From the IMG/VR virus record IMGVR_UViG_3300042350_004529, positions 1 to 26,285 of that record: a DNA stretch of 26,285 nt. One strand, given 5' to 3'. This DNA is from a virus. The notes under the pieces were generated by a model that searched no databases, was not told where the DNA came from, and saw only the letters and a program-made list of their open reading frames with translations. Position 1 is the first letter of the stretch, and the number at the start of each line of letters is the position of its first letter. Below, piece after piece: positions 6,556 to 12,442 of this stretch. Made by a program: the position numbers and the translations under genes.

Positions 6556-7499
6556 CCGAAGCCTCGGGGCACGCACCGCTCATCCCTCAACACGGGTTTT
6601 CACCCGAACAGATCACAGCCCTTTCTGGCCCCCTCGCCCGCGCTCACGTCAAGCAGCGCAAGCAAGGCGGCAGTAGCGTTAGCTACATTGAAGGTTGGGT
6701 AGCGATTGCCGAAGCTAATCGCATCTTTGGTTTTGATTGCTGGCAACGTGAAACCATCCTGCTTAATTGTGCCAGCCAGTCAGAGCGTCTTATAGGAAGA
6801 GATCAAAAGCAAGGTTGGGGAGTCACCTACGTGGCTCGCGTTCGGATTACTGTCACAGCAGGTGATCGCCCTCCACTGATCCGAGAGGGAAGTGGCGCTG
6901 GCCACGGCATCGATGTTGACCTAGGGCAGGCGCATGAATCCGCCCTTAAGGAGGCCGAAACTGATGCCATGAAGCGGGCGCTGATGACCTTTGGGAACCC
7001 GTTTGGCCTTGCTCTATACGACAAGCAGCAACGGGAAGTAGAAGGAACCTCTGAGTCTGCTCGGAGCACCGAAAGGCCAGCATCGCAACAGGCTGCGGCA
7101 GGTTCACCAGTTTCCCGCCCATCAGCAGCAGCCCCTCCTGTTCGGCGTGGTTCTCCTGCTGGTCAGGCAGTTCCAGCCGGCCAGGCGAACACCAGGCCGC
7201 AACAGGCTGCCCAGCCGCAGCAGCAGGCCGCTAGCGGTGCCCAGCCCACTACAGCTGCCATGGCCTACCTGCGCTGCCAGCAGGCGGGGCTAACCGAAGC
7301 CGGCATGCGTGCCATGGCCACTGAGATCAGCAAGGGGGCCACGGCCGCCGTTGCCGCCCTTTCCGAGGCGACTCAGCACAAGCTGGTAACCACAGGAGTT
7401 CCCGAGGAATGGGTCCAGAGGTACAACGCTGCCGGTGCTGCCCTGACCGACGACGACCCCGATCTGCCGCGCACCTGGGATGCTCCGGCTGCCGCTTGA
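6552..7499 (+). CDS. Rad52/Rad22-family single-strand annealing protein
   Basis: The 315-aa product belongs to the Rad52/22 family of annealing recombinases, which pair complementary single strands during phage recombination. Diagnostic residues lie in 1-155: GGSSVSYIEGWVAIAEANRI, then FGFDCWQRE, VTYVARVRITV, the REGSGAGHGIDVDLGQAHES block and EAETDAMKRALMTFGNPFGL ending ALYD. Residues about 160-230 are a Pro/Ala/Gln-rich linker. A short C-terminal helical domain ends in an acidic DDDPDLPRTW segment that could contact SSB. The gene is coupled to the preceding one (ATGA) and is followed 50 bp later by ssb, the usual pairing. Confidence 0.9.
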   Translation: MTEASGHAPLIPQHGFSPEQITALSGPLARAHVKQRKQGGSSVSYIEGWVAIAEANRIFGFDCWQRETILLNCASQSERLIGRDQKQGWGVTYVARVRITVTAGDRPPLIREGSGAGHGIDVDLGQAHESALKEAETDAMKRALMTFGNPFGLALYDKQQREVEGTSESARSTERPASQQAAAGSPVSRPSAAAPPVRRGSPAGQAVPAGQANTRPQQAAQPQQQAASGAQPTTAAMAYLRCQQAGLTEAGMRAMATEISKGATAAVAALSEATQHKLVTTGVPEEWVQRYNAAGAALTDDDPDLPRTWDAPAAA

Positions 7500-7509
7500 T
7501 CTATGGCCC

Positions 7510-7526
7510 GCCGGGGCCAACCCGGC
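7510..7526 (+). promoter_or_regulatory. Leader stem-loop before ssb
   Basis: GCCGGG-GCCAA-CCCGGC forms a perfect 6-bp stem with a 5-nt loop, 23 nt before the ssb ATG and followed by CACTAACACCACATCCC. The same element with loop GCCTA is at 9219-9235. A version with a compensated closing pair is at 16584-16600. No Shine-Dalgarno precedes ssb. Confidence 0.55.
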
Positions 7527-7549
7527 AACATCCACTAACACCACATCCC

Positions 7550-7927
7550 ATGGCATCCCTCAACGTCTGCAGCTTCACTGGTCGCGCTGGTCGTGACCCT
7601 GAGATGAAGTTCTTTGAAAGCGGTAGCGCAATCGCTCAGCTCACCATCGCGGTAGATGGCTGGAAGCGCGACTCTGAACCCCTTTGGCTCAACTTGAAGG
7701 TCTGGGGAAAGCTGGCCCAAGTGGCAGGCGACTACGTGCGGAAGGGCTCCCAGATCGCCGTCAGTGGTCAGCTGGAAAATGAAAGCTGGACAGATAGGAC
7801 AACGGGCGAGAAGCGCAGCAAGATGGTGCTCAACGTCAAGGAACTCACCCTCCTGGGCAGCAAGAAAGACAGCGACAATCAAGACGGCTGGGGTGGCCCC
7901 CCGTCTGACGAGGAGGTGCCTTTTTGA
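7550..7927 (+). CDS. ssb: Single-stranded DNA-binding protein
   Basis: The 125-aa product is a bacterial/phage-type SSB with a single OB fold: MASLNVCSFTGRAGRDPEMK, then SAIAQLTIAVDGWKRDSEPL, WLNLKVWGKLAQVAGDYVRK and GSQIAVSGQLENESWTDR. The short tail ends GWGGPPSDEEVPF, the acidic aromatic tip (consensus DDxIPF) that docks partner proteins. The tip therefore looks functional. It is shorter than typical host SSBs, as expected for a phage copy. The start is ATG 7550, after a hairpin and C/A-rich leader. The stop shares a base with the next ATG (TGATG). It will coat ssDNA during replication and annealing alongside the Rad52-like protein. Confidence 0.93.
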   Translation: MASLNVCSFTGRAGRDPEMKFFESGSAIAQLTIAVDGWKRDSEPLWLNLKVWGKLAQVAGDYVRKGSQIAVSGQLENESWTDRTTGEKRSKMVLNVKELTLLGSKKDSDNQDGWGGPPSDEEVPF

Positions 7928-8409
7928 TGCGTTACATTTTTGCGATTGATCCAGGGCCTACCGAATCCGGGTATGCCCTTTTTAATGTGCGTCACCAGGA
8001 AGTAGTTGAATCAGGAATTAAAAGCAACTACGACCTTAAGCAACTGTGCAATGACGCTGGTAAGCATATTGATAAGCCAGCGCTAGCAATCGAAATGATT
8101 GCTTGTTATGGAATGCCAGTCGGCATCGAGACTTTTGAAACCTGCCTATGGGTCGGCCGATTTGAGGAGGCTTTCGACCCCCAGAAAGAATCGCTTCGCT
8201 GCTACCGAAAGGAAATCAAGCTGCATCTCTGTGGCACCACTAAGGCCAAGGATCCCAACGTCCGTCAGGCACTGATCGACCGGCTGGGCAAGCCAGGCAC
8301 AAAGAAGAGCCGAGGCCCCACCTACGGCATCACATCCCACATGTGGTCAGCCCTTGCCGTAGCGGTCTACGCCGCTGATCAATCAAAGCTCCAAAAGCAA
8401 AGCCCCTGA
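7927..8409 (+). CDS. RuvC-like (RNase H fold) endonuclease
   Basis: The 160-aa product is probably a Holliday-junction resolvase-type nuclease. MRYIFAIDPGPTESGYALFN carries the first catalytic Asp in the AIDPG motif. ALAIEMIACYGMPVGIETFE offers a Glu as second acidic residue, and the C-terminal TYGITSHMWSALAVAVYA aligns with the last RuvC helix. There the usual HxxD appears as HMWSA, so the fourth acidic residue is displaced or missing. The start is ATG 7927 (overlapping the ssb stop), not the TTG just upstream. It completes the anneal-coat-resolve gene set. AT content is a little higher than in ssb. Confidence 0.75.
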   Translation: MRYIFAIDPGPTESGYALFNVRHQEVVESGIKSNYDLKQLCNDAGKHIDKPALAIEMIACYGMPVGIETFETCLWVGRFEEAFDPQKESLRCYRKEIKLHLCGTTKAKDPNVRQALIDRLGKPGTKKSRGPTYGITSHMWSALAVAVYAADQSKLQKQSP

Positions 8410-8553
8410 CGATCACGCCAAGGGCTTCGCTCACCACCAGGCCGACCGGCCTGATGCAACAGGAACCACCCCGTTGCCTCTGAATCATAACAGCAGCAAG
8501 GGCTACGGGTTGTTGCGATTGCCTAAGCGTGTGGGAGTAGTTGGCGCTATGGT
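8410..8553 (+). other. Non-coding gap after the recombination operon
   Basis: I see no gene here. The clearest element is the hairpin CAGGCC-GACC-GGCCTG at 8437-8452, 28 nt after the operon stop. It lacks a U-tract, so it is at best a weak terminator or RNA-stabilising structure. Near the right end, TATGGT (8548-8553) could be a -10 box for the next leader. No convincing -35 accompanies it. Confidence 0.35.
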
Positions 8554-8558
8554 GTCTG

Positions 8559-8576
8559 GGTCGGAGCGATCCGGCC
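8559..8576 (+). promoter_or_regulatory. Leader stem-loop with GCGA tetraloop
   Basis: GGTCGGA-GCGA-TCCGGCC forms a 7-bp stem with one G-U pair and a GNRA-type tetraloop, beginning 5 nt after a TATGGT -10-like hexamer. It would sit at the very 5' end of a transcript, matching the placement at 9009 and 9734. Confidence 0.45.
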
Positions 8577-8588
8577 CTCGGCCCTGAG

Positions 8589-8828
8589 ATGAGAGCAGAG
8601 GCCATCCCCCCAGAGATGCAGTGCTGGGTTCTCCGCCCTGGGACAAGTGCAGAGGCCGTGACCGTGGGGGACCGTTACACCCCCGCAACCATCCCATCCA
8701 ACCGGCGAGGCCCTGTGAGGCCCCGGTTGGTTCCACCACCACCGAACCATGACCACCATCTCCTGCGCCCTGCTGTGGGTGCTGACGCCCCTGTTGATCG
8801 TCCTGGTTGCTATCGCTTGGGCGCTTGA
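8589..8828 (+). CDS. Possible small ORF in the leader of the 8749 gene
   Basis: A 79-codon frame (MRAEAIPPEMQCWVLRPGTS...) starts 12 nt after the stem-loop at 8559 and overlaps the TM-HTH gene at 8749 in another frame. The N-terminal half looks protein-like (AVTVGDRYTPATIPSNRRG). The C-terminal half is proline/histidine-rich where it overlaps the next gene. No Shine-Dalgarno is visible. It may be an upstream ORF or chance. Confidence 0.22.
   Translation: MRAEAIPPEMQCWVLRPGTSAEAVTVGDRYTPATIPSNRRGPVRPRLVPPPPNHDHHLLRPAVGADAPVDRPGCYRLGA
8698..8730 (+). promoter_or_regulatory. Two-part leader stem-loop before the TM-HTH gene
   Basis: The outer arms CCAACCGG (8698-8705) and CCGGTTGG (8723-8730) enclose an inner GGCC-CTGTGA-GGCC stem with a small CGA bulge. 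It is followed by TTCCACCACCACCGAACC and the ATG at 8749. This is the same hairpin plus CACCACC arrangement as the other small genes in this region. Confidence 0.5.
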
Positions 8829-8937
8829 AACCAAGCGCGACCGGGCCCGCCGCTGGAGGCGCTCTGGGGTCAGTCAGCGGGAAATTGCCCGCCGGCTGGG
8901 GTGCTCTCGTCATCGGGTGGTCAATCTGCTGGCTTGA
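8749..8937 (+). CDS. Tiny membrane-anchored helix-turn-helix protein
   Basis: The 62-aa product has an unusual two-part layout. Residues about 6-26 form one hydrophobic helix (CALLWVLTPLLIVLVAIAWA). A basic linker (ETKRDRARRWRR) follows, then a textbook helix-turn-helix (SGVSQREIARRLGCSRHRVV) reaching almost to the C-terminus. The positive-inside rule would place the DNA-binding part in the cytoplasm. It could tether DNA or sense the membrane, but function is unknown. The start is ATG 8749 after a CACCACCACC leader with no Shine-Dalgarno. Confidence 0.65.
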   Translation: MTTISCALLWVLTPLLIVLVAIAWALETKRDRARRWRRSGVSQREIARRLGCSRHRVVNLLA

Positions 8938-8949
8938 TTGCGACGATTT

Positions 8950-9024
8950 GTGAACTGGCCACCGATGGGTAGGGTAGGCCGTCACGCATGAGTTACAGTA
9001 TGGGGACCGGGGGCAAGAGCCTCC
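8950..9024 (+). promoter_or_regulatory. Duplicated promoter cassette, copy 1, with 5' hairpin
   Basis: Box A, GTGAACTGGCCA (8950-8961), and box B, CGTCACGCATG (8980-8990), are separated by exactly 18 nt and followed by AGTTACAGTATG, where TACAGT (8994-8999) is a likely -10. A hairpin GGGGGC-AAGA-GCCTCC (9009-9024) starts about where transcription would begin, then a CCACCGCCCACCACC leader leads to ATG 9042. The same boxes and spacing recur at 9675-9749. Confidence 0.5.
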
Positions 9025-9041
9025 ACCGCCCACCACCAGCC

Positions 9042-9203
9042 ATGACCACAACCCAGCGCAAGCAAGCCCTCCGCCACGACATCATGAACGCCATCCAGGC
9101 CAACAATTTAGAAGTCACCGGAGATTTTTGGCTCATGCTGATTTTCCGCACTGAAGCCGAACTTAAAGAGATCGCTCGGGGCTTCCACATCAAAACCGCC
9201 TGA
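9042..9203 (+). CDS. Small hypothetical protein
   Basis: The 53-aa product is MTTTQRKQALRHDIMNAIQA followed by NNLEVTGDFWLMLIFRTEAE and LKEIARGFHIKTA. It is helical and amphipathic. No family is recognised. I use ATG 9042 because the longer frame to 8988 runs through the promoter cassette and hairpin. The gene stands alone with its own promoter-like region and C/A-rich leader. Confidence 0.5.
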   Translation: MTTTQRKQALRHDIMNAIQANNLEVTGDFWLMLIFRTEAELKEIARGFHIKTA

Positions 9204-9218
9204 CCCCTCCCACGGTCC

Positions 9219-9235
9219 GCCGGGGCCTACCCGGC
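9219..9235 (+). promoter_or_regulatory. Leader stem-loop before the 9261 gene
   Basis: GCCGGG-GCCTA-CCCGGC is nearly identical to the element before ssb (only one loop base differs), 25 nt before the ATG and 15 nt after the previous stop. It has no promoter of its own, so it may act at the level of mRNA or translation. Confidence 0.5.
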
Positions 9236-9260
9236 AACCCATCCCACTGCATCAAAAACC

Positions 9261-9449
9261 ATGACCCAGCCCATCCCCACTATTAACGACGTTCTTGCTC
9301 GCACGCACCGGGGCGGCAACTCCCACGAATGGGGCGCCGATGGCGGCGTGATCCGCGTCACCCGGCGCAGACTGCGTTCGGCTCTGGAGGATGCCTACGA
9401 CCCGACCATGCCCAACTGGCCCGCCATGGTCGAGATCGAGGATGCCTGA
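9261..9449 (+). CDS. Small hypothetical protein
   Basis: The 62-aa product (MTQPIPTINDVLARTHRGGN then SHEWGADGGVIRVTRRRLRS) is of unknown function. It has an acidic C-terminus (NWPAMVEIEDA) and an Arg-rich middle. Its last codons overlap the next gene by 8 bp (ATGCCTGA), so the two are probably co-translated. Start ATG 9261 follows a leader stem-loop and CATCAAAAACC. Confidence 0.5.
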   Translation: MTQPIPTINDVLARTHRGGNSHEWGADGGVIRVTRRRLRSALEDAYDPTMPNWPAMVEIEDA

Positions 9450-9678
9450 CGACCCCACCGCCGCCGCCCGCAGCCGCCGCTACCGCGAGCGACAAGCGGA
9501 GCGGCTGCCCCCGGTGGTGCGCGTGCCTTGCCAAGGCTGCAGCACCCTCCACACCGGCAAGTACGACCCGTGGTGCCAGCGCTGCTGGCTCAGGCTCACC
9601 CCCGAGGGCCGGGCCGACGTAGCGGAGCGGGTGCGGCAAAGCAGGGCGCGGCGGCGGCTGGCTAATGACAATTCGTGA
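9442..9678 (+). CDS. Small zinc-finger-like phage protein
   Basis: The 78-aa product starts at ATG 9442 (the longer frame to 9391 lies inside the neighbour). The N-terminus AAARSRRYRERQAERL is the basic RSRRYRERQ motif common at the start of small phage regulatory proteins. Residues about 29-48 contain a CxxC...CxxC cluster (PCQGCSTLHTGKYDPWCQRC) that should bind one zinc ion. A basic helix (ERVRQSRARRR) ends the protein. Nucleic-acid binding is likely but the target is unknown. Confidence 0.6.
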   Translation: MPDDPTAAARSRRYRERQAERLPPVVRVPCQGCSTLHTGKYDPWCQRCWLRLTPEGRADVAERVRQSRARRRLANDNS

Positions 9679-9749
9679 ACCGGCCAGCACTGTTCCTCCT
9701 GTGTCGTCACGCATGGGTTACAGTATGTGCATCGGGAGGGAGACCTCCC
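9675..9749 (+). promoter_or_regulatory. Duplicated promoter cassette, copy 2, with GAGA-loop hairpin
   Basis: Box A, GTGAACCGGCCA (9675-9686), an 18-nt spacer, and box B, CGTCACGCATG (9705-9715), are followed by GGTTACAGTATG with TACAGT at 9719-9724. GGGAGG-GAGA-CCTCCC (9734-9749) is a perfect 6-bp stem with a GNRA tetraloop at the expected transcript start. The leader CACCACCCACCACCAGTC leads to ATG 9767. Confidence 0.5.
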
Positions 9750-9766
9750 ACCACCCACCACCAGTC

Positions 9767-9943
9767 ATGTTCATCTCCGAAGACTCCTCCCGCACAGACC
9801 TTGAAGCTGCAATCCTTTCCGAAAATAGCCTTTACTGCTCCCTTGACGAAGAGCGTTTCATGGGTGGCGGATACAGCACCGAAGAGCTTTACGAAGCTGT
9901 GATGACATGGATCGAGCAAGGCGACGAATGCGCCGCCACCTGA
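9767..9943 (+). CDS. Small acidic hypothetical protein
   Basis: The 58-aa acidic product is MFISEDSSRTDLEAAILSEN followed by SLYCSLDEERFMGGGYSTEE and LYEAVMTWIEQGDECAAT. It is not recognised. The many Asp and Glu residues and small size are typical of phage proteins that titrate or mimic host factors, but that is speculation. The start follows the second promoter cassette and a CACCACC leader. Confidence 0.5.
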   Translation: MFISEDSSRTDLEAAILSENSLYCSLDEERFMGGGYSTEELYEAVMTWIEQGDECAAT

Positions 9944-10004
9944 CCCCGACAGCCCGCCGAACGCCGCAAGCCCGGCACACCACACCACCCACCGCCTCCG
10001 ACCA

Positions 10005-10058
10005 ATGCCCGCCACCACCGCCCACGCCCTGCCCACGATCCACCTGAACGGCACCTAA
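10005..10058 (+). CDS. 17-codon mini-ORF, possible gene remnant
   Basis: MPATTAHALPTIHLNGT and a TAA follow a CACCACCCACCGCCTCCGACC leader of the same type as the real genes nearby. I recall PTIHLNGT as the start of a longer small phage protein family; here it stops immediately after that motif and runs into a terminator. It is either a truncated remnant or a true mini-protein. No Shine-Dalgarno is present. Confidence 0.3.
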   Translation: MPATTAHALPTIHLNGT

Positions 10059-10083
10059 TAAAAAAGGGGCCAACCACGGCCCC
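10059..10083 (-). terminator. Intrinsic terminator for the minus-strand gene at 10102
   Basis: On the minus strand GGGGCC-GTGGTT-GGCCCC is followed by TTTTTTATTA, a classic stem plus U-tract, 18 nt after the stop of the gene at 10102-10659. Confidence 0.85.
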
Positions 10084-10101
10084 TCGATCTCTGCATCAGT
10101 C

Positions 10102-10659
10102 TCACCGGGCCCGCTGTAGTTCACGCTCCCATGTGCTGCTGACCTGACAGTTTGTGAGCGCTTCATGGGCTTCATCGAGCATCCCGAACGCCACTCCTAG
10201 GACAACCATCGACTTGCGATCCCCCATGCGCTGGGTGCGCAGTTTCAGCTCCTCAATCTTGCGGCGAGCTTCAACCACCAGGCCGACAGCCTCCTGCACT
10301 TCCCGAGCCATCGGGTCGTAGCGCTCGACCACCGGGGCAGCCGCCTGGGTGACAGGCCGCACCGATGCCACGCGGGGCTCCTGCGGGGCAGCAGGCACCA
10401 CCCGCACAACCCTGATCAGCGTGCTGGCCTGATGCTCGCGCCACTGCTCAGCCGCCACCGGGTCGCGCCACTCAAACGCTGGATGCAGCGGGGCATCTTC
10501 TGGCCTAGCCTCGTCTACCACCGCAGCAGGGCGGATGGTGCCATCACGCCGCCGGATGCGGTCCAGCTCGCTGCCAGCAGTCTGGGCATCGACGCCCATA
10601 GATTCTTCGCCATCTTCGATACGGAAGACGTACTCAGGTTCAGCCTTGATGAAATCCAT
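10102..10659 (-). CDS. Conserved phage hypothetical protein
   Basis: The 185-aa product starts at ATG 10659 (MDFIKAEPEYVFRIEDGEES). The open frame continues upstream through repeat DNA, but that extension is Arg/Gly/Ala-only and not credible. The first half carries a motif set I recognise from many phage genomes: TAGSELDRIRRRDGTIRP, then VVDEARPEDAPLHPAFEW and EQWREHQASTLIRVV. The second half after a Pro/Ala linker is a helical, charged domain (REVQEAVGLVVEARRKIEEL) that may form a coiled coil. The biochemical role is unknown. It is followed by a strong terminator and preceded by a hairpin and C-rich leader. Confidence 0.65.
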   Translation of the reverse strand: MDFIKAEPEYVFRIEDGEESMGVDAQTAGSELDRIRRRDGTIRPAAVVDEARPEDAPLHPAFEWRDPVAAEQWREHQASTLIRVVRVVPAAPQEPRVASVRPVTQAAAPVVERYDPMAREVQEAVGLVVEARRKIEELKLRTQRMGDRKSMVVLGVAFGMLDEAHEALTNCQVSSTWERELQRAR

Positions 10660-10661
10660 TT

Positions 10662-10711
10662 GTTCAGGGAATAGGGAATGAGAGGGAATGAGGGGGCCCA
10701 TTCGGACCCCC
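10662..10711 (-). promoter_or_regulatory. Leader hairpin and CATTCCCT repeats before the 10659 gene
   Basis: On the minus strand GGGGGTCC-GAAT-GGGCCCCC (10711-10692) forms a stem with one mismatch. It is followed by CATTCCCT and related C-rich copies up to AACAAATG. This repeats the hairpin plus C-rich, no-Shine-Dalgarno leader plan on the opposite strand. Confidence 0.4.
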
Positions 10712-10739
10712 ATTCTGCTGCCATTTGGCAACCGCAACA

Positions 10740-11515
10740 CGCCGGCTGAGCCGCATCGTGCGGTGCCTTGCGCCAACAAGCCAGGCCTGCTGCGCCTCGC
10801 CCCGCCATGCTCACCCGGCCTTTGTCGCCGTGCCTGCGACGACGTACACCGCCAGGCCTTCCTAGCCAGTCCTGCCGCGCCAGATCTCGCCTTGTCAGCC
10901 ACGCCTGTCCAGGCCATGCCTTTCCTTGCCTGCCGATCCCTGCCTTCCTGACCATGCCTGCCGTCCGATGCCGTGCCTCGATCGCTCCTGACCTCGCCAC
11001 GCCGTGCCTGCCAACCCCGCCGTTCGACGCCACGTCGTGCCACGCCTGCCGATCCGAGCCTGTCCTTCCGCACCTAGCGATGCCTGCAGCACCCTGCCAC
11101 ACCAGACCCAGCCATGCCCTTGTTGCCTCGCCTGCCATGCCCCGCCATAGGTGCCCACGAGGCCTTGCCCGCCGTGCCTTGCCCTAGCCCGACCACACCT
11201 AGCCAGCCGTGCCTGACCTTCCACGCTTGACCACGCCTTGCCTGCCAGAACTGGCCTGGCCGTGCCTTCCGAAGCCATGCCTGCCGTGCCTGTCCAGTCC
11301 AGTCCTCGACAAGCCCCTCGAAGCCATGCCTGCCGTGCCCTCCCGGCTTGGCCGTTCCGACCTGTCCGGGCCATGCCTGCCGCGCCAATTCTTGCGAGTA
11401 CCGACCACGCCTTCCGCACCATGCCTGCCGTGCCGATCCCGACCAACCGGGTCTTGCCGGGGCTGCGAACCCTTGCCACTCCGCACGTTGCCTAGCCAGC
11501 CGTGCCATTTCATGG
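10740..11515. repeat. Degenerate NNGCC repeat field
   Basis: About 770 bp are built from short words of the form NNGCC (ATGCC, GTGCC, TTGCC, ACGCC, CTGCC, TAGCC). The core CCATGCCTGCCGTGCC is repeated. At the right end cores near 11277, 11326, 11373 and 11421 are spaced 47-49 bp with unrelated 31-33-bp interiors. To the left the spacing becomes irregular. Several frames stay open on both strands because the words rarely create stops, so the long ORFs here are composition artefacts. The field lies between two minus-strand genes. I see no gene with credible composition across it. Confidence 0.8.
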
Positions 11516-11661
11516 CAGCCGAGGGGCTGCCAAAAAAGCCGCCACCACCAACACAGCCGCTGTGAACCACCCGGTAGGGTTGAACCAGTGAAGATCACGG
11601 CCCACGCTGCTAGGAGCAGCAGCAGGGCCATGGCGGCACGGTTGGCGGTAGGGTCATCCAT
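11074..11661 (-). CDS. Possible small membrane protein running into the repeat field
   Basis: From ATG 11661 the first 50 residues look genuine: MDDPTANRAAMALLLLLAAW, then AVIFTGSTLPGGSQ and LCWWWRLFW, with one transmembrane helix at about residues 10-25. After residue 50 the frame enters the NNGCC repeats and the translation becomes Arg/Gly/Ala/Trp low-complexity until 11074. The likely history is a short membrane-protein gene whose stop was lost or displaced by repeat expansion, or which truly ends in repeat-encoded sequence. The exact end is therefore unreliable. Confidence 0.35.
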   Translation of the reverse strand: MDDPTANRAAMALLLLLAAWAVIFTGSTLPGGSQRLCWWWRLFWQPLGCHEMARLARQRAEWQGFAAPARPGWSGSARQAWCGRRGRYSQELARQAWPGQVGTAKPGGHGRHGFEGLVEDWTGQARQAWLRKARPGQFWQARRGQAWKVRHGWLGVVGLGQGTAGKASWAPMAGHGRRGNKGMAGSGVAGCCRHR

Positions 11662-11696
11662 ACTAGAGCTTTCCAGCTATACCGAAAAACAGCTAA

Positions 11697-12350
11697 TTAG
11701 ATAATTTCAAAGAGACCGAAGCCTAAGCCCGCCGATGCTTTGCTATCGGGCCGTCCCTCGCCGATGCCTACCTGGGCCCCTACGCGGCTGAACAGGTTTA
11801 CAACATCAGAGCTGGTGAACATCCCTGCGTCGTACTTGATCCGCAGAATGGCGGCCCACTCTCGATACATCGGGCGGCAGCGCAGATCTACGACACCCGT
11901 AGCGTTCCGGGTTGGGGCCACCCATTGCTCAGCTTTGCCCTCGGAAAGGCGCACCAGGGGCGCACCGTCAACCCGGTCAAAGCCGTCGGCCAACACCCAG
12001 AAAGCCAACTTTGCAAAGGTCATTTTGTACCCCACGGTGCGGCAGGCACTGATGGCGCCATTGCGGAAAGCGGCAGCGTGGATCCCTTCCCAGCCGTCGC
12101 CGGAAACGTGCTTGGCGTTCTCAAACAGGGCATCAAAATCCTTCGGCTCTCGCGTCTTTTTGGACTTTGCGGCGCTACCTGCCTCCTGCGTGGCCCGCAT
12201 CATCTCGATCGCCTTCGCTGAAAACCGGTTCACGACGAGGGGTGCTGTGCCCCGGATGTTGATCTCCAGGAACCGGAAATCCGGCGCCTTGATGCTGATG
12301 GCCTCTTCAGGGGCCTGGGCTTGGGTCTTGGCCTTGGTGCTGGTCGCCAT
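11697..12350 (-). CDS. Conserved phage protein with RAMP-like glycine-rich C-terminus
   Basis: The 217-aa product starts at ATG 12350 after an ATTACCACC leader. Motifs: EINIRGTAPLVVNRFSAKAI near residue 30; AAFRNGAISACRTVGYKMTF in the middle; CRPMYREWAAILRIKYDAGM; then AQVGIGEGRPDSK and GFGLFEII at the end. The 'VGIGEGRP...GFGxFEV' ending is shared by a family of phage proteins of unknown role. It recalls the glycine-rich loop of Cas7/RAMP-type RNA-binding folds, though this is pattern resemblance only. No catalytic residues are evident. It diverges from the Gp157-like operon across a short regulatory region. Confidence 0.6.
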   Translation of the reverse strand: MATSTKAKTQAQAPEEAISIKAPDFRFLEINIRGTAPLVVNRFSAKAIEMMRATQEAGSAAKSKKTREPKDFDALFENAKHVSGDGWEGIHAAAFRNGAISACRTVGYKMTFAKLAFWVLADGFDRVDGAPLVRLSEGKAEQWVAPTRNATGVVDLRCRPMYREWAAILRIKYDAGMFTSSDVVNLFSRVGAQVGIGEGRPDSKASAGLGFGLFEII

Positions 12351-12442
12351 GGTGGTAATTCGTAATGAATGGCCGCTGGCCTAAGCCGTTGCGGTTTCAA
12401 AATGGTATCGTACGTAGGTCGTTCCGAAACGATCGCCACCAC
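12351..12442. promoter_or_regulatory. Divergent regulatory region between the 12350 and 12443 genes
   Basis: A CTAAGCC box (12381-12387, read as GGCTTAG on the minus strand) abuts GTTGCGGTTTC (12388-12398). A GTATCGTACG segment lies in the middle, and GTCGTTCCGAAACGATC, an imperfect inverted repeat, precedes the plus-strand start. The GTTGCGGTTTC word is identical to 6065-6075. Both starts use ACCACC leaders instead of Shine-Dalgarno sequences. Confidence 0.45.

Noticed and set aside
8503-9051. Minus-strand 182-codon frame over the TM-HTH gene
   Set aside because: Pro/Gly/Arg-rich shadow covering promoters, hairpins and the plus-strand gene; no coding-like motif.
11275-11440. CRISPR-like spacing (16-bp core, 31-33-bp interiors)
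   Set aside because: Cores are degenerate and only four are regularly spaced, the interiors also contain NNGCC words, the core is too short, and no cas gene is present.
10895-11479. Long open frames on both strands between 10.4 and 11.7 kb
   Set aside because: All overlap one another in several frames and translate to Arg/Gly/Ala or Pro/Cys/Ala low-complexity; they follow from NNGCC repeats that avoid stops.
11515-11532. GGCAGCC/GGCTGCC hairpin as a terminator
   Set aside because: On the minus strand the T-run precedes the stem and on the plus strand an A-run follows it, so neither orientation gives stem plus U-tract.
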